From the NCBI GenBank assembly GCA_014706385.1, contig JACGZH010000003.1, positions 62,001 to 126,000 on the forward strand: a stretch of DNA of 64,000 nt. Direction: 5' to 3'. The position numbers and the translations under genes are program-made. The notes below the pieces were generated by a model. It made no database searches, was not told the DNA's origin, and was given only the letters and a program-made list of their open reading frames with translations. Positions 48,732 to 63,029 of the stretch are shown one piece after another (position 1 is the first letter of the stretch; each line of letters begins with the position of its first letter). Origin of the DNA: Phaffia rhodozyma (lineage: Eukaryota; Basidiomycota; Tremellomycetes; Cystofilobasidiales; Mrakiaceae).

Positions 48732-51394
48732 ATGCCTCAGCCTACGCTCGTTTCGCCCATCGGCTACTCAAACTCATCATGTGGATACTGCTCTACAGTA
48801 GAAGAGAAGCGTGCTCAGAAAGAGCGAGGTATAGGTGAAAGGAAAGAGAGTGCCAGTTATGGGCTCTGGTAAGGTTTTGCTCGTCAATCATCTGCAGAAG
48901 AAGCAATAGACTCGTTGACCGGTTAGGTTCTCGTTGTTCTGTGCAGGGCTCATCAGATGAGTGTCGAAGCATACGATCTGTAAGGCTATCGTGTGTTATG
49001 TTCATCTTAGGTATTGTCAGCTAATGGTGTCCATCTTTATTGACCTCGACTCAATAGATTGATCAACCAAGGCTGGAGAAGGGTATTTGTTCTTCGTCCG
49101 CTTCGTATCCATCTCCAAGCTGTTAATAACTGACCCATCCACCTGATTCTACAGTCCGGACAATATGTGTACCAGTAAGTTGAATTGCCTTTTCAGGTTG
49201 GCTTGACTTTTTTTCTTCATATGCCGATGTGTTCCATTTTATCGAACGAACAGCCCAGACATGGCACGTACATGTTGTCCTCAATATACTATCAGGTCAT
49301 TTTGATTTGCACCCTCGCCTTATCCAAATTATGATCAGATATTAGTATTGACTCGTCCTATATCTGTGCTCAAACCAGATTGGAAGCTGGGCGGTTTAAT
49401 CCGGGCAAGCGACAGAGACGAGTTCTTCACAAATTTAATCGGTTCATCTTGACCGGTGCTGAGGAAGTTGGTGCCGGACAGTCAGTGTGCTCTCTCGGCA
49501 GTTTCCATCCTGTGAGACCAAACTGTAGCTGATTCAGTCTTGTTGTTCACAGACCTCATCCGCTTCTTCCGTCCGGCCGAAAACCATGCAAAGGCCGAAA
49601 CAATGTCCCGTTTTCTCTGTCAGAAATGGTACATCTACCGGAAGACAGAGCTGATCAGGCCCGTCGTACACCTTCGAACGATCTTCCCAACCGCAAGGAT
49701 AAATCGGCGCTGTTCCAGAAGCTCAAACCAGTAGCGAAGGATCCTGTACATAGATTCAAGGTGATCTTCGATAACGCTCTGACAGTTTGACTGTATAAAA
49801 TTCTACGTTAGACGTGCTGACGACCGATTCTTTCTGAATACTCGACACACCAAAGGTGTCTCTTCACTCATCTGACCCACCTCACCAGGCTGTACATCCG
49901 CTGTTCGTGAGATATCAACAAAAGATTCACCGGACGGAACCCGACTCTAGTTCTCTTGAATTTGGAGCGTTCTCCCGGTTCTTATGTGTCTCTCCCCTCT
50001 CAGGAGAACCGATTCGATATGCTTCTGGAAAGGACAAGTTGAAGTCGAACGGATTACCGAATAGATGGGGAACTTGGCACATGCTTTATGAGGTTTGTTA
50101 TCGTTCACTTCAATCGTCACTGTCTGTTCGATGGAGCCAGAGCTGACAGTGAGGGCGTACGCGCGCGTCAAAGTAGATAGACGAAGAGGTCGTGGCGTTC
50201 GCAGTACTAGATATCGTACCCACAGGAGTTTCCAGCGTGTAAGTATTTTTCTTACATTGGGTCATTGAAATCATTGGGTTGATCACTCCTGTGGATGAAC
50301 TGTGATCTTCGATGAGGGTAGTTACTTTTGCTATGACCCAACTCCCAAGTTGGGATCGATGAACTGGGGCAAGGTACGTCTGCTATTGTGTGGTTTCTTG
50401 CATCCTTATATATCAAGATTCTGATACAGGCTAACTTCTCGTCTTTCCTCTTGATCGTTCGAACAGATCAGTGCTCTGAGAGAGATTTCGTTAGTGGAAG
50501 AAATGAAGGCGGCTGGGATCGAGAGCATGAAGTATCAGTACTTTGGTTAGTTCATTTCAAGATATTTCGACTGCAAGTGAAGAGGAAACGACGTTGACAT
50601 CATCGTGTACGTGTCGTCGATACAAACAGGATATTACATTCACTCATGTCAAAAGGTCTGCTTCTTTCTCTCCTCTAGAAACGCATGTTGAGAGGATTTC
50701 AGCTGAGCCAAAGGGTCATGATGGTATTCTCGGGATCTATCTTGATATATCTTCAGATGAGGTACAAAGGAGAGTATCAACCCTCGGAACTGCTCGATCC
50801 TGTACGTCATCTTTCGTTCTGACAAATCGGTGTGAACTTTGACCCCTTGGATATACCGGAGAGATTGATTTACGTCACTGTCGCATTTTGCCCTTGGAAA
50901 TGGGATAGGGAACCAACGAATATCATCCTCTGAACAAGGTCACGCCCTACCTCGAACTTTATCCTAGAGGGTACTTCCCATTCAGTTCAATTCCCTCTGT
51001 CAAGCCACCACCTGCCCTTTGGTCTTCTCTGTCGCGCAGACGTCTTGCGGATCAGGGTAAGGAGGATAACACAAACAGCCATGATGATGATGATGATGGA
51101 GAAGAAGAAGACGATTCTGAGGAAGATGACGACGATGAGCATCCGCTTCCAACAGACCCACCACCACCTTCATTCCTTCAAACGTCATCGATCACTCCAT
51201 CCGACTTGAAGGACATCAGAGTAATGACCCCTCGCGGCTTTACTGAACTCATCTGGTCGGGTCTAGGGAACGACAGAGAGAAAATGAAGGGTCTGAGAGA
51301 GTTGGTGGCTGGACTGAAGGCATCGAACGCGAGCGAGAAGGGACTGTTGGACAAAGAAGAGAGCGAGGTGGGTCTGGTGGTAGTTGCTTTGTGA
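48732..51394 (+). CDS. ATE1: Arginyl-tRNA--protein transferase (N-end rule)
   Basis: Adds arginine from Arg-tRNA to N-terminal Asp, Glu or oxidised Cys, marking proteins for degradation. The N-terminal domain has SCGYC, then SYGLWSSSAHQMSVEAYDL, LINQGWRRSGQYVYHPDM and TCCPQYTIR; the CxxC and CC cysteines are the regulatory or metal-binding set of Ate1. Further blocks: GKRQRRVLHKFNRFI, HPLFVRYQQKIHR, FSRFLCVSPLSGEP, VVAFAVLDIVPTGVSSVYFCYDP, ISALREISLVEEM, YQYFGYYIHSC, MRYKGEYQPSELLDPG and EYHPLNKVTPYLELYP. About thirteen short exons. A C-terminal insertion of about 30 Asp/Glu residues (around 51100) is unusual. It ends at 51394. Confidence 0.92.
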
Positions 51395-52454
51395 ATGGAA
51401 TGATTTAAGGTTGGGTATCGGAAATCGTCGTTACCGACGACGGTACGTGAAGAGTAGCAAACAAATCAGCCCAACGACCTCGACGATTTCTGCAAACAGC
51501 TCTTTCGATGCAAACAGCGATAGAAAAACATTGATCCATAGGCAGATACAGTAGTTAAAAAGATGAACACAGAAGAAAGGAATTTCCCATCGCTATATCT
51601 CATGCCCCTCTTTAAAAAGGTTATCGAGGGGTACGACGAGAGCGTTGAGGGCTCTCCCTTTCACAGGAGAGCTTGTAAAGTCTCTCAAAGCGGATAGGTC
51701 CAAGCCTGTAGAGATTTGTTCCGAAATCTGGTACGCAGGGGATGGAGACAATAAGCTTGAGGGTTTCCGTCCGTAGACGAAGTACAATTTGAGGGAAAAG
51801 AGAGAAGCCAACAAGAGACGAAAGCCAACTGAACGAATTTATAGTGGCTGGTCGTGACTCTTGCTCGTTACATCAGCCTTTCACACTCCGTCGTTGCACC
51901 TCTCAGGTCGGCCACAACGTCTGGTAGGAAGGATGGACGGGCTTTCTTTCTTTCGCTGAGCCTCCTGGGTGATCTATCTGATAGACTGATGGGTGCTTAG
52001 GTTGATTTTTCTATCAACTTTACCGAGTTTCCTTTGATCAACCGAGCATCAGATCAGGCTGCAACAAGCAGAAACGAGAAGGAGGTTCTACTATGAAATG
52101 TCGATGATGTCGTACTACGAGGAAACATGCTGGCCAGCGTCTCGTACAGCTTCACCTCTCACACAGTCTTCTTCCTGCGTTGACCTATCTGTCTGTCTGT
52201 CTCTCGCAAATCGCACACCCAAACAGACTGTCCTCTCGGCTTCCAGCCTACTAGGATCTAGGAGCTCTCTTTCTCATCCTCCTATAGGCTAGACTGTGTC
52301 GTGTTGGGTTCACCTCTAAGAAAAGGTAGTAACCGCTTTGGTTAGGGTTGGGAACTTGGTTAGTCTCATGGTGTTGAAGCCAACCAGAGAGAGAGAGAAA
52401 GAGATAAGATGAGAACGAGACCTTGAAGGCATCGACATAGACTTGCAAGCAGCC
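51395..52454. other. Intergenic interval ATE1/VPS20
   Basis: About 1.06 kb. It holds the ATE1 3' flank and the VPS20 promoter. A minus-strand stretch (51593-51814) encodes a plausible but start-less peptide ending ALNALVVPLDNLFKEGHEI (see findings). Otherwise nothing recognised. Confidence 0.5.
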
Positions 52455-53816
52455 ATGGGAGCACAACAGAGTACCGTCAAGATCACATCTCAGGACAGAG
52501 CGGTTCTTGAGTACGTCCGTTCTGTCTTTTGCGAGTAAGAAGAGCTTCAGAGGGGACTGATTTACGGAAAATAACAGTTTGAAACTGCAGAGAGACAAGC
52601 TGAAGCAGTACCAGAAAAAGGTCGGTTGGAATCTGTTCTAGTGGGCTTTCCGTGTGTGTGATCGTCGCCAATGCATGTTGCCTTGGATGATACAGATAGA
52701 GTATGTACTGAAACGGGAGGAGGAGATTGCCAAGGAGGCTTTGGAGGCTGGTAACAAGGTACGGCAGACATATCTATCTTCTTGGAGCAACCATGAAAGA
52801 ACTGACAAGGTGAACGCTCTTTGTCCTCATCAATCCTACGACAATGATGGATGTATGGATACATAACGGCAGAGCCGAGCCTTGACGGCGCTACGACAAA
52901 GAAAGTATCAACAACAGCTGCTCCTTCGGACAGACACTCAACTCGAGACTCTTCAGTCTCTTGTACGTCAACCTTTTCCATCTCTATCGCGAACTCCTAT
53001 GAGTCTTTACTTGGGTTGGACTATCATCTGAACTCTCGGGATTCTCTGTTGAAGGTCTCTTCAATTGAGTTCTCGCTCGTCGAGAAATCAGTGTTTGAAG
53101 GCCTCAAACAGGGGAACCAGGTTCTCAAAGAGATCCACTCGGAGATGACGTTGGAGAAGGTCGAGAAACTGATGGGCGAGACGGAAGAAGCCGTATCTTA
53201 TCAACGCGTACGTCCCGCCTCCGAGTTTGACTCTGCGTTTGCTCTCATCAACTGTCAGACATGCGTATGCGTGACGAATTGAGCGTTCTTGGGGTTGGGT
53301 TCGGTGAACGAATACAGGAAATCGACCAAGCTCTCCAATCAAAGATGTCGGTCGACGAAGAAGAGGCGGTCCAGAACGAACTCAACGCGCTGATTGATCA
53401 ACAAGAGCAAACTCGAGTCCCTGTCCGTTTCTTCTATTTCTTTCTCTACTTCGTCTTCTTTGGGCTTGTGCTAATCAGATGATCGCTGAAATGATGCGAC
53501 GTGATATGAAACCTGGATCTGCTTCGCTCTCTCGCTCGCATGGTGTCGATCTTATCCGCATCAGGCTGTACCGGATGTGGAGCTTCCGCAAGTGCCGACG
53601 ACCGAACCTGTGGTCAACGAGGCCGAAGAACTCGAACGCACATCACCAGAACCAGGTCAGTGCCCTTCGGTTTCTCCCTTTACTGTCGTAACCCAGCAGA
53701 GGGAGAAAACAAAAGTTCAAACGTTCGATCAAGATTGATGTTGACGTGTTATTTCATATCGTTTGATTTTCTAAACAGAGCGAAAGAAAGAGGAAAGACA
53801 GATGGTCGCAGCGTGA
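52455..53816 (+). CDS. VPS20: ESCRT-III subunit Vps20/CHMP6
   Basis: Coiled-coil protein that nucleates ESCRT-III on endosomes. The ATG at 52455 gives MGAQQSTVKITSQDRAVL, where Gly-2 in MGAxxS context is the N-myristoylation site seen in Vps20. Helix 1 reads LDLKLQRDKLKQYQKKI, then EYVLKREEEIAKEALEAGNK and ALRQRKYQQQLLLRTDTQLE. The rest is acid/base-patterned: FEGLKQGNQVLKEIHSEM, KVEKLMGETEEAVSYQ, EIDQALQSKMSVDEEEAVQNEL. A C-terminal VPDVELPQVP block resembles a MIM-type motif that binds Vps4. Stop at 53816. Six or more small exons. Confidence 0.9.
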
Positions 53817-54373
53817 ACGTTGACGATATCGCATCGTTCCTTTCCTTTGCTTCCGTACATGTCTTTCCTAAACCTACCAAGAACTGTCTTGTTCTATCCT
53901 ATTCTGTCCCGCCTCGTTCACTCGCATCATGTATTTTCCTCCACCAAAGAGAGAGAAAGAGAGAGAATGGGTCATCTCCTTCTTCGCTGCTCTCGGATTT
54001 GTATATTTGTCCGTCTGGGCTTGTAATATTGATGGCTTATCAAGAATTCGGGCGAGATGATGCTAGAAATGACATATAAAGGATTAAGATATAAAATGAC
54101 GACCCGTGCCTTTTCTTCTGTCGAACTCTAAAAGAAAAGAAGAAGAAGATTAATGTAATTGTTATAAGTTAGATGAGGCACCACGAAATATATATACTAT
54201 ATGAGACAGACAGATCCTTAGGAAACTTGGTGATCTATCGAAAAGAAAAGCAGAGCAAAAACAGAGCAAGAAACGTTCCAGATGATGCAGATACGAGTGC
54301 GAAAAAAAAAGCAAAAGATTCCAAGGAGACGACGGCACGGCGCATTCTGAACGAGGAGAGGGATCAAACCGCG
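53817..54373. other. Convergent intergenic interval VPS20/EXG1
   Basis: About 560 bases of shared 3' flank. No gene or structured RNA noticed. Confidence 0.55.
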
Positions 54374-57225
<2,852 letters not shown>

Positions 57226-58026
57226 TCAAATTTATACGATCGTATGTGGCCGATCGAGAAGAGCTAAAACGTTTGATAGGTCAAGAGAGGAAGAGAAGAA
57301 GGAGTAGAAGGAGAAGAAGGAAGACAAATAAAAGTTAGGAGTGGCGGTCGGTTAAAGCATTTTGAGAAGAGGTTGAACGAGGAGGCGATACGTTGGGAGG
57401 AGGGCATGAGATCATCGGAGGGATGAGGCTGGGGGGGAAGGTGACTGACCGGACGGCAGGCCATTAAGCACGTGTCCCGAGTTTGATAAGTAGTTGCCGA
57501 TCAAACACACGGCGCACACAGTGCTGGAAGGTCTCATCTCGATAAGTTCTAAACGACGATATAACGATGGCATGATAGATAGTATAGACTACACAAGAGG
57601 TGTATCGATCGAGAGAGCATGGAAGCCTGAATGCTGGTGATGAGATGATGGGACGATGAGATGATGAGACGATGAGATGATGAGACGATGAGATGATGAG
57701 ACGATGAGATGATGAGACGATGAGATGATGAGACGATGAGATGATGAGACAATGCTGAAGATGATGATTATGTTAACGAAGATGGCAACGACAACGACAA
57801 CAGCAGCAACAACGATGATAACAACAAGAACGATGATGAGAAACGAAAAGAAGGTTTTTGTTGTGTGTGAACTATCCGGAAGTGAAACCTGGTCGAGTCC
57901 AGCTCGGAACGTGCCCCTGACCCAGACCAGAAGAACGACGGGTTTCCAGAAGAAGAAAAACTGCCAAATTAAGGAAAGAAGAGAAAAAGAAGAGAATAAA
58001 GCGCCCAGGGAGACGGAACGATGATT
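57226..58026. other. EXG1 upstream / ZRG17 downstream interval
   Basis: About 800 bases. It includes a CACGTG box at 57469, a 16-bp minisatellite (listed) and an AAC/GAT-rich low-complexity stretch just before the ZRG17 stop. No gene seen. Confidence 0.55.
57639..57750. repeat. 16-bp x 7 minisatellite
   Basis: Unit GATGAGATGATGAGAC repeated seven times head to tail. The first copy has GGGAC for GAGAC; the rest are identical. Confidence 0.95.
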
Positions 58027-60887
58027 CTATAGATCGGTCCACTTCGGCATTCCCTTCCTGACCTCGACCGTGAGTTCGCCCTCTCCACCGATCTCGCCTG
58101 ATTGCTGTATGGACCGTCCCAAACGGGGCGCTCCGACTGCCGTTGCGCATTTGTCGTAAGCGAACTTTGTAACCTCTGCTTGGCCGTATAGGTTGCACTG
58201 TCAGTCTATCGAGCGAGGCAACATCAAGGGCGGAGGCGAATTACAGAGAAGGGAAAGAGACGAACCGAGAATATCTGAATCTGTGGCTCCGTCCCTAACG
58301 TGGACGACCAAGGTGACGATCAACAGACAGGCCGAAGCAGACATCGCCGCGTTGGCGTTCGCTCCGGTGTTCAAGCCGATCGCCGAGTTGGCCGGTCTAA
58401 ATGAGTTGATTCTTCTGGAACTGGAGCTGGAGTTGAGACCAGAGCCAGAGGTGGATTCTTGGCTGGTCTGTTTGGAAGAGGGCAGAACGGAAGAGGCATG
58501 ATGGTGGACCAGTCTCCAAATGCGAGGAGGCGCCAGATGGACGACCAACGGATGGCCTTCGACCTCTCTTAATGATCTGTCGAGCGCGATCATCTGAACC
58601 GAACGTTCTGGAGGGGCCGTTTGAAGGAGGACCTTGCCGAACGCGATCGAGGCGGGGTATGAAACAACGAACGTCAGCACGGTCTCCAACACAGCCACCG
58701 TTTTATCCAGGTTGGCCAGAGAATCCCTTTGAAAGGGAAGATCGGAAGAACGTTTATAGGCATAAGGATGGAACAAAACCCGAGTTCAGAAGGACGAACA
58801 TAGAGATAAGAGTAAAGAGGGACGGAGAACGTACGGGGGCAAGATCAAGCCGCCGAACAAGAGACCGGCAGTACAGATTAGAACACAACCAGAGAACGGA
58901 TTTGTCAATAGGTTGAATACTCTGTCAAACAAGGTCGTTCTGTAGGTTGATCGTTTGATGATTGGAGCGCCAGTGATCGTCGAGCCGACGGCTATTGTAT
59001 TGCGATGAGTAGATTGGACAAGACAGAAGCACGTGGCGGTCAACATGAGAGTAACACTGTCTGAGAAGAGGGAGAAAGGAAAGTGAAAGAAAAGAAAAGA
59101 TATACCTTCGACGAGTTTGGTATGATTTTGTAAGAAGAGGGCGGAGAACAAGGCGGCGCCAACGGCTAGGAGTAACAGTGTGTTTGGCAGGACAAGTCTG
59201 ACGAGAAAAGGAGAACAAGACGTATAAGTAGACGAAAGCAGAGACATGGGGTAGAGGGAAAGAAGAGGGACCGACTCATTGTAGTCGTCGTGATGATCGT
59301 GTCCGAGGAGCATGACGTGCTCGACGGATTCCTTGCAGATGTAGACCGACGAGAAGAGAAGGAAGATGGCTTGCACAAAGAACATTAACGGTTCCAGCCG
59401 ATGGTTTCTATAAAAGGCCGGAAGGGACGGATGATAAGAAAGAGAGAGAGAGAAGCCGGCAAGTAAGAACAAGCTCGAGAGAAGGCTCTGAGAGAAAACC
59501 AGGACGTAAAAAAAGACTGACCCGAAAGGACTACAAAGACTGCTCAACGGAGAACCAATCCCGTTGAGCAACTCACTCGCGACGATCCCGGCGACGCCCA
59601 ACGAGTCAAACACGACGAGGTAACCGAGTCCAGTGACGGCGAGACTTCCGCCGGCCTGACCGTCAACCCAAAGACTGGCCCCGAGGGCAAACTCGAGGAG
59701 GGCAAAGAGCGCGATGAGCTGGGTGAGGGGCGGTTGGGCCAAGAGCTGGGCGATCGGTGACCTGGCTGGTGGGGTGATCGGCGATAGGTTCAACGGGGAC
59801 GGTGCGGAAGTGAACCGGGGGGTCGACGTGGCCGAGGGGAAGGACGACGGGGACGTTCCGTCGAGGGAGACCGGACTGGACTGGGATGCGGCGGCTATTG
59901 CCGGATTTGTCTCTATCGGGTCCATGAAGGAGAAAAAGTTGTGGGAAAGCGAGTGTTTATGCTGGTGTGAGGGAAAAGCGAGGCGAGATGAAGCAAGGTG
60001 AGATAAGGCGAGGCGAAGTTAGGAAGGGAACGACAAGAGAGAGAATGGCGCATTGGAAAGACGGCAATTGGCGAGGGTCAATGAAAGGCAAGGAAAGGAA
60101 GAGAGTAAGAGAGAGAGGGAAGAGGAAAGAAACGGACGTGATGACCTCTGCGACCGGTGACTCTGGGACTGGGTGGGACAGGCGAAGCCGAGGAAGGAAT
60201 GAGCGACACCGGATCATCCAGGTTCGGTGTTTGATGCTGAGAGTCCGTCTGGTTTGGTTGTCTGCCCGGACGGGGAAAGAACACGGAGAGATTTCTGGAA
60301 TGGATCCTGTCATGTCTGCTCTCTACGAACGAGCCATTCGAGCTCTTTGGCGTGGCCAGCAGGGGAGGAACGGAGTCTAAGGATTCGGCTGGGCTGGCCT
60401 CGGAGACGGAGGGAGGGGTCGAAAAGATGGTGGGTGTGTGTTGACTGTACGGGTTTGGAGACCGGGATGAAATGGTCGGCGGGGTTGACCCGGTGAGAGA
60501 GACGCTTGGACTGGAGCGTGAGTGGGACATTCGTTGGTGCCTTGATGCCGGCCTGGCTTTCAACGCGTTGTCCTGGGACGGAGATTGGGAGTGAAAGAGT
60601 GAGTGTGACATTGAGTGCGAATGGGAGAGAGAGTGTGAGAGAGGATTAGGATCGAACCCATCGTTCTCTTTCTCTTCATCCGAAGGAGAGAACGGAGATG
60701 CTGACGGACTGAGAGCCGAGGATTGAGAAGCATGGTTTGATTTCGAATGGACCTCACCCGAAGGAGAAACTGGGACGTTGGAGATTCCTAGTCCGGTTGT
60801 GTCGATGTAATGCGTGTGAGAGTGGGAGTGAGCTGAAGGGTTGAGTATCTGTGCTGACAGCCTTGAATTTGATGTCTTTCGCTGCAT
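58027..60887 (-). CDS. ZRG17: Zrg17-type zinc transporter (cation diffusion facilitator)
   Basis: ER/Golgi CDF protein that works with Msc2 to import zinc into the secretory pathway. The start at 60887 (MQRKTSNSRLSAQIL) leads a long disordered Ser/Pro/His-rich region containing HDRIHSRNLSVFFPRPG, a strong fungal Zrg17 signature. An intron from an AGA|GTC donor joins SPR to HKHSLSHNFFSFMDP in phase; this motif is typical of the family. Membrane segments follow (LTQLIALFALLEFALGASL, VTGLGYLVVFDSLGVAGIVA, LMFFVQAIFLLFSSVYI, LLLLAVGAALFSALFLQN, CVLICTAGLLFGGLIL). A C-terminal domain (VVSYPASIAFGKVLLQTAP) has a Ser-rich insert and ends GMPKWTDL. About eight exons. Reading only from 59925 would drop the N-terminus. 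Confidence 0.85.
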
Positions 60888-61139
60888 GGCCAACAGAGAG
60901 AGCGGGAGAAGGAAAGCGCTGTGAGTGTGCGTGTGCGAGAGAGAGAGAGGGAGAGAAAGCAAGGCAGCAAGCGAGCGAGCGATGCTGGGATGGACGGATG
61001 CTGGGATGCTGGGAGTGAGAAACAGAGTGAGGAGGAAAACAGACGGGCGGTGAGGACTTGGTTACGGTGCAGTCATGGGAGAGTGGCTACGAAAGGGTTA
61101 CAGAAGATTACGTAAGATATGAGATGACTGTTTGGAAAG

Positions 61140-61157
61140 CACGTGAGTAGACACGTG
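61140..61157. promoter_or_regulatory. Paired E-boxes (CACGTG x2)
   Basis: CACGTG at 61140-61145 and 61152-61157, both followed by AG, 12 bp apart centre to centre. Predicted target of class-B bHLH proteins; function is inferred. Confidence 0.55.
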
Positions 61158-61864
61158 AGAACCTCACGCCACATATCCTCTCGATAAGCACGCCAGAAGG
61201 GCCGAGAAATGGGCTATCGCTCGAAGGGTATTTGCAAATAACATCTGGCCGCCTTTTCATCACACTCTCGGCCGAGACCGGTCGGAAAGCCGATCGGATC
61301 GAGTTGAGCCGGCTAGGCCGGATGAGCCTGTGCCGGTAGATGGATTGATATATGTGTGTGTGTTGGTGGGTGGGCGGGACCAAACGAACGAAGCCGGGGC
61401 TGCTGACGCGCGCAGCTGGGCTCCGAACGAAAGAGCCAAATTGTAGCTATCGGAGCGGGCGGAAGAGCAAGAGTGAGCAAGATTGCCTGTACGCCCAGAG
61501 GCAGTTGGCCCTACAGACGCACTCGACCGCGCTTCCTATCCGGGCCCAAACACCCACTATACGGGGCGTCCTTTGGTTGCCCTGAGGCGTGACATTTTTT
61601 TTTCTCTTTTCTGGTGTGCCTGTGTGCCTGAGAGCCTGTGGGCTTGTGCCTGTGCCTGTCCTCCCCTGGCGAAATCCCCCCCCGGTCTTTATCTTTCCTC
61701 CTTCCAACTTTCCCCTTTTCTCTTCTTTTCTTTCCCCTTCCTTCTATCTTCTGTCTTCTATCTGGCTGTCGTCTCGTTCCGTTCCCTTTCGTCCTCCCTC
61801 CTTTCCCGCTCCCCTCCCCCCAAAGACAGTACACTAGAGGATACCGCTTGTTGTAAGTGTTTCC

Positions 61865-61920
61865 GGTTGTGGTTGTGGTTGTGGTTGTGGTTGTGGTTGT
61901 GGTTGTGGTTGTGGTCGTGG
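61865..61920. repeat. (GGTTGT)n hexanucleotide repeat
   Basis: About nine copies of GGTTGT, the last ones degenerate (GGTCGT). Confidence 0.95.
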
Positions 61921-63029
61921 TCGTGCTTGCGTTCTTGCTCTCGCTCTCGGGGTTGGGTCTTCTCTCGATGGGTCTCTTTCGTCAGCCACACAACCCTATC
62001 GAGGCTATCAATCATCCATCCATCCATCCCATTTACTCGCATTGGCACATACACTTATACCTGTATACGCTCACACGCACACGCATACATACACACACAC
62101 ATCATTCTCCCATTGGTCGACAGAGCATCCTTATTCACTTGCTCCCGCCTTCTCTGGTTCTGCCTCGCTGCCTCACCTTCTCACCCGAAACAGGCACATC
62201 TCCCTTTTGCCACTGGCCACTCGTTCTCTGTTCCACCCAACTCCTACTGACACACACTCACTTGCTTGTTCACTCATACCTTCTCCGCACAATGACTGAC
62301 TCTTTCTCCTCTCGGCTCCGTATCCGGCTGTTTCCAATCTCTGATAGCGCTCGCGACCCTCGTACTGGACTTATCCTTTCTCTTTCTCTCGTACGTCTCT
62401 CTTCGATTACTCTTCTCATATCTTCCCATCCTGCTGATCAATATTTCCCTCTCTCCTTCTCCGTCGCTTCTCATGGAACACTCCATCCACACAGGTCACT
62501 CCTCTCGATTCTACCGCCAAACAGACATCACCTAAACAACACGTCTCGATCCTTCATCTTTCATCCGCCCATCCCTTCCCCCCCCTTTTAGGAAGTTATC
62601 GCAAGCTGAGAGCACTCTCGCGGCATAACCCTATCGTGTGTAGATCGCTTCGTCTTCTCTCTCGCTCTCTCCATCTCAATCATACTGACCAAAAAAAAAA
62701 CCCCGATCTCTTCGACCTTATCTCTGTCTTATCTCCCCTCAGTTCTCCTTCAGCTTCATCTCTCCATCTCTTCTCTGATCCCCCGACAGTCTTCTCTCCG
62801 CTCATCTAGACGGACGTCCTCCGTGATCTTTGCCGTCGTCTTACCTTGCTCCCTTGCCAAATCTTCAGTCTTCTTTGCCCCCCCCCCACCGTTGACTCTA
62901 TCCTGGTTCGACGGAAGAAAAACAGAAAAGTATCCGAAACAAATCCTCACGTACTCGCCCCTTTCCCGGACAAGACAGAAATAATCCAAGACCAAGAAAG
63001 CACATAACAAGAAGAGAAAAAAAAAGAAC

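Larger units (their letters stand above)
60888..63029. other. Divergent 2.1-kb region ZRG17/bHLH
   Basis: Contains two CACGTG boxes, a TTGTGG hexamer repeat and a long pyrimidine-rich plus-strand stretch that probably is the bHLH 5' leader. Open frames here (for example from 61483 and 62292) are low-complexity pyrimidine translations; the one at ATG 62292 could be an upstream ORF. Confidence 0.55.

Noticed and set aside
57549..57752. Histidine/serine-rich minus-strand frame (SSSHHLIVSSS)
   Set aside because: Pure translation of the 16-bp minisatellite.
61483..62250. 255-codon plus-strand frame rich in Ser, Leu, Val and His
   Set aside because: Translation of pyrimidine tracts and the GGTTGT repeat; no domain. 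Likely UTR.
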